Source: Nemertoderma westbladi
Lineage: Eukaryota; Xenacoelomorpha; Nemertodermatida; Nemertodermatidae
Length of the DNA stretch: 25,732 bases
NCBI GenBank assembly: GCA_032718475.1
Contig: JAUCBJ010008540.1
Span: 1 to 25,732, forward strand
Reading direction: 5' to 3'
The notes below the pieces were generated by a model. That model did no database searches. It saw only the letters and a program-made list of their open reading frames with translations, and was not told the DNA's origin. Position numbers and translations under genes: made by a program. Positions 25,081 through 25,732 of this stretch are shown in pieces (within the stretch, counting starts at the first letter, position 1; every line of letters starts with the position of its first letter).

Positions 25081-25732
25081 ATATTTTTACTCTCGATATT
25101 TTTCTACACTCGATATTTTTACACTCGATATTTTTACTCTCGATATTTTTCAACACTCGATATTTTTACTCTCGATATTTTTCAACACTCGATATTTTTA
25201 CTCTCGATATTTTTACTCTCGATATTTTTCAACACTCGATATTTTTACTCTCAATATTTTTCAACACTCGATATTTTTACTCTCGATATTTTTCAACACT
25301 CGATATTTTTACTCTCAATATTTTTCAACACTCGATATTTTTACTCTCAATATTTTTCAACACTCGATATTTTTACTCTCGATATTTTTCAACACTCGAT
25401 ATTTTTACTCTCGATATTTTTCAACACTCGATATTTTTACTCTCAATATTTTTCAACACTCGATATTTTTACTCTCAATATTTTTCAACACTCGATATTT
25501 TTACTCTCGATATTTTTCAACACTCGATATTTTCGATATTTTTACTCTCGATATTTTTCAACACTCGATATTTTTACTCTCAATATTTTTCAACACTCGA
25601 TATTTTTACTCTCGATATTTTTCAACACTCGATATTTTTCAACTCTCGTTATTTTTACACTCGATATTTTTACTCTCGATATTTTTCAACACTCGATATT
25701 TTTACTCTCGATATTTTTCAACACTCGATATT
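25081..25732 (-). repeat. 32-bp minisatellite, right inverted copy, runs off the edge
   Basis: More than 650 bp of a 32-bp unit made of CTCGATATTTTTACT (15) and CTCGATATTTTTCAACA (17), with CTCAATATT variants. It continues beyond the window. It is inverted relative to 24454-24675 with about 405 bp between. Confidence 0.95.

Overview
The window is nuclear DNA from an animal. It has spliced genes with GT..AG introns, a eukaryotic tRNA gene with a T-run terminator, non-LTR retrotransposons, short inverted-repeat elements and unusually many tandem repeats. The species cannot be named from the sequence. Muscle-type immunoglobulin (I-set) exons and a synaptogyrin gene point to a metazoan, probably an AT-rich invertebrate genome.

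Layout. On the minus strand, 184-935 holds the first two coding exons of a cytosolic ALDH1/2-type aldehyde dehydrogenase, which runs off the left edge. A tRNA-Arg(ACG) gene is at 1456-1528 (minus). A single-exon glutathionyl-hydroquinone reductase (Xi-class GST) is at 2713-3801 (minus). Upstream of it lie a CGGCT pentamer satellite (4398-5227) and a 108-bp satellite with regularly spaced CACGTG boxes (5236-5600). From 6674 to at least 22648 on the plus strand there are eight exons of a large I-set Ig protein of the obscurin/UNC-89 kind. They begin with what looks like the last helix of a PH domain and continue through three Ig domains and the start of a fourth. An intronless synaptogyrin gene (15277-15999, minus) is nested antisense in the 8.7-kb intron between the fourth and fifth exons. 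The right end (22649-25732) is intron or intergenic DNA with a truncated LINE and two inverted minisatellite arrays.

Repeats fill most of the long introns. A 20-bp array starts at the 5' splice site of the first Ig exon. A 23-bp array of roughly 120 units repeats the exon end plus the 5' splice site of the third exon, and is split by an antisense LINE insertion. A 36-bp array of about 46 units repeats a UUCG-tetraloop hairpin. A MITE-like family with terminal inverted repeats has at least three near-complete copies plus fragments, and an RTE-like LINE family has two copies. Most long open frames in the window are products of tandem repeats whose units lack stop codons, not genes.

The genes are not an operon-like set. 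The aldehyde dehydrogenase and the hydroquinone reductase are both small-molecule metabolic enzymes on the same strand but look independent. The Ig protein is probably sarcomeric, and the synaptogyrin is a vesicle membrane protein. The most interesting signals are the repeated splice-donor array, the UUCG hairpin array, the inverted arrays at the right edge, and the nesting of an intronless gene.
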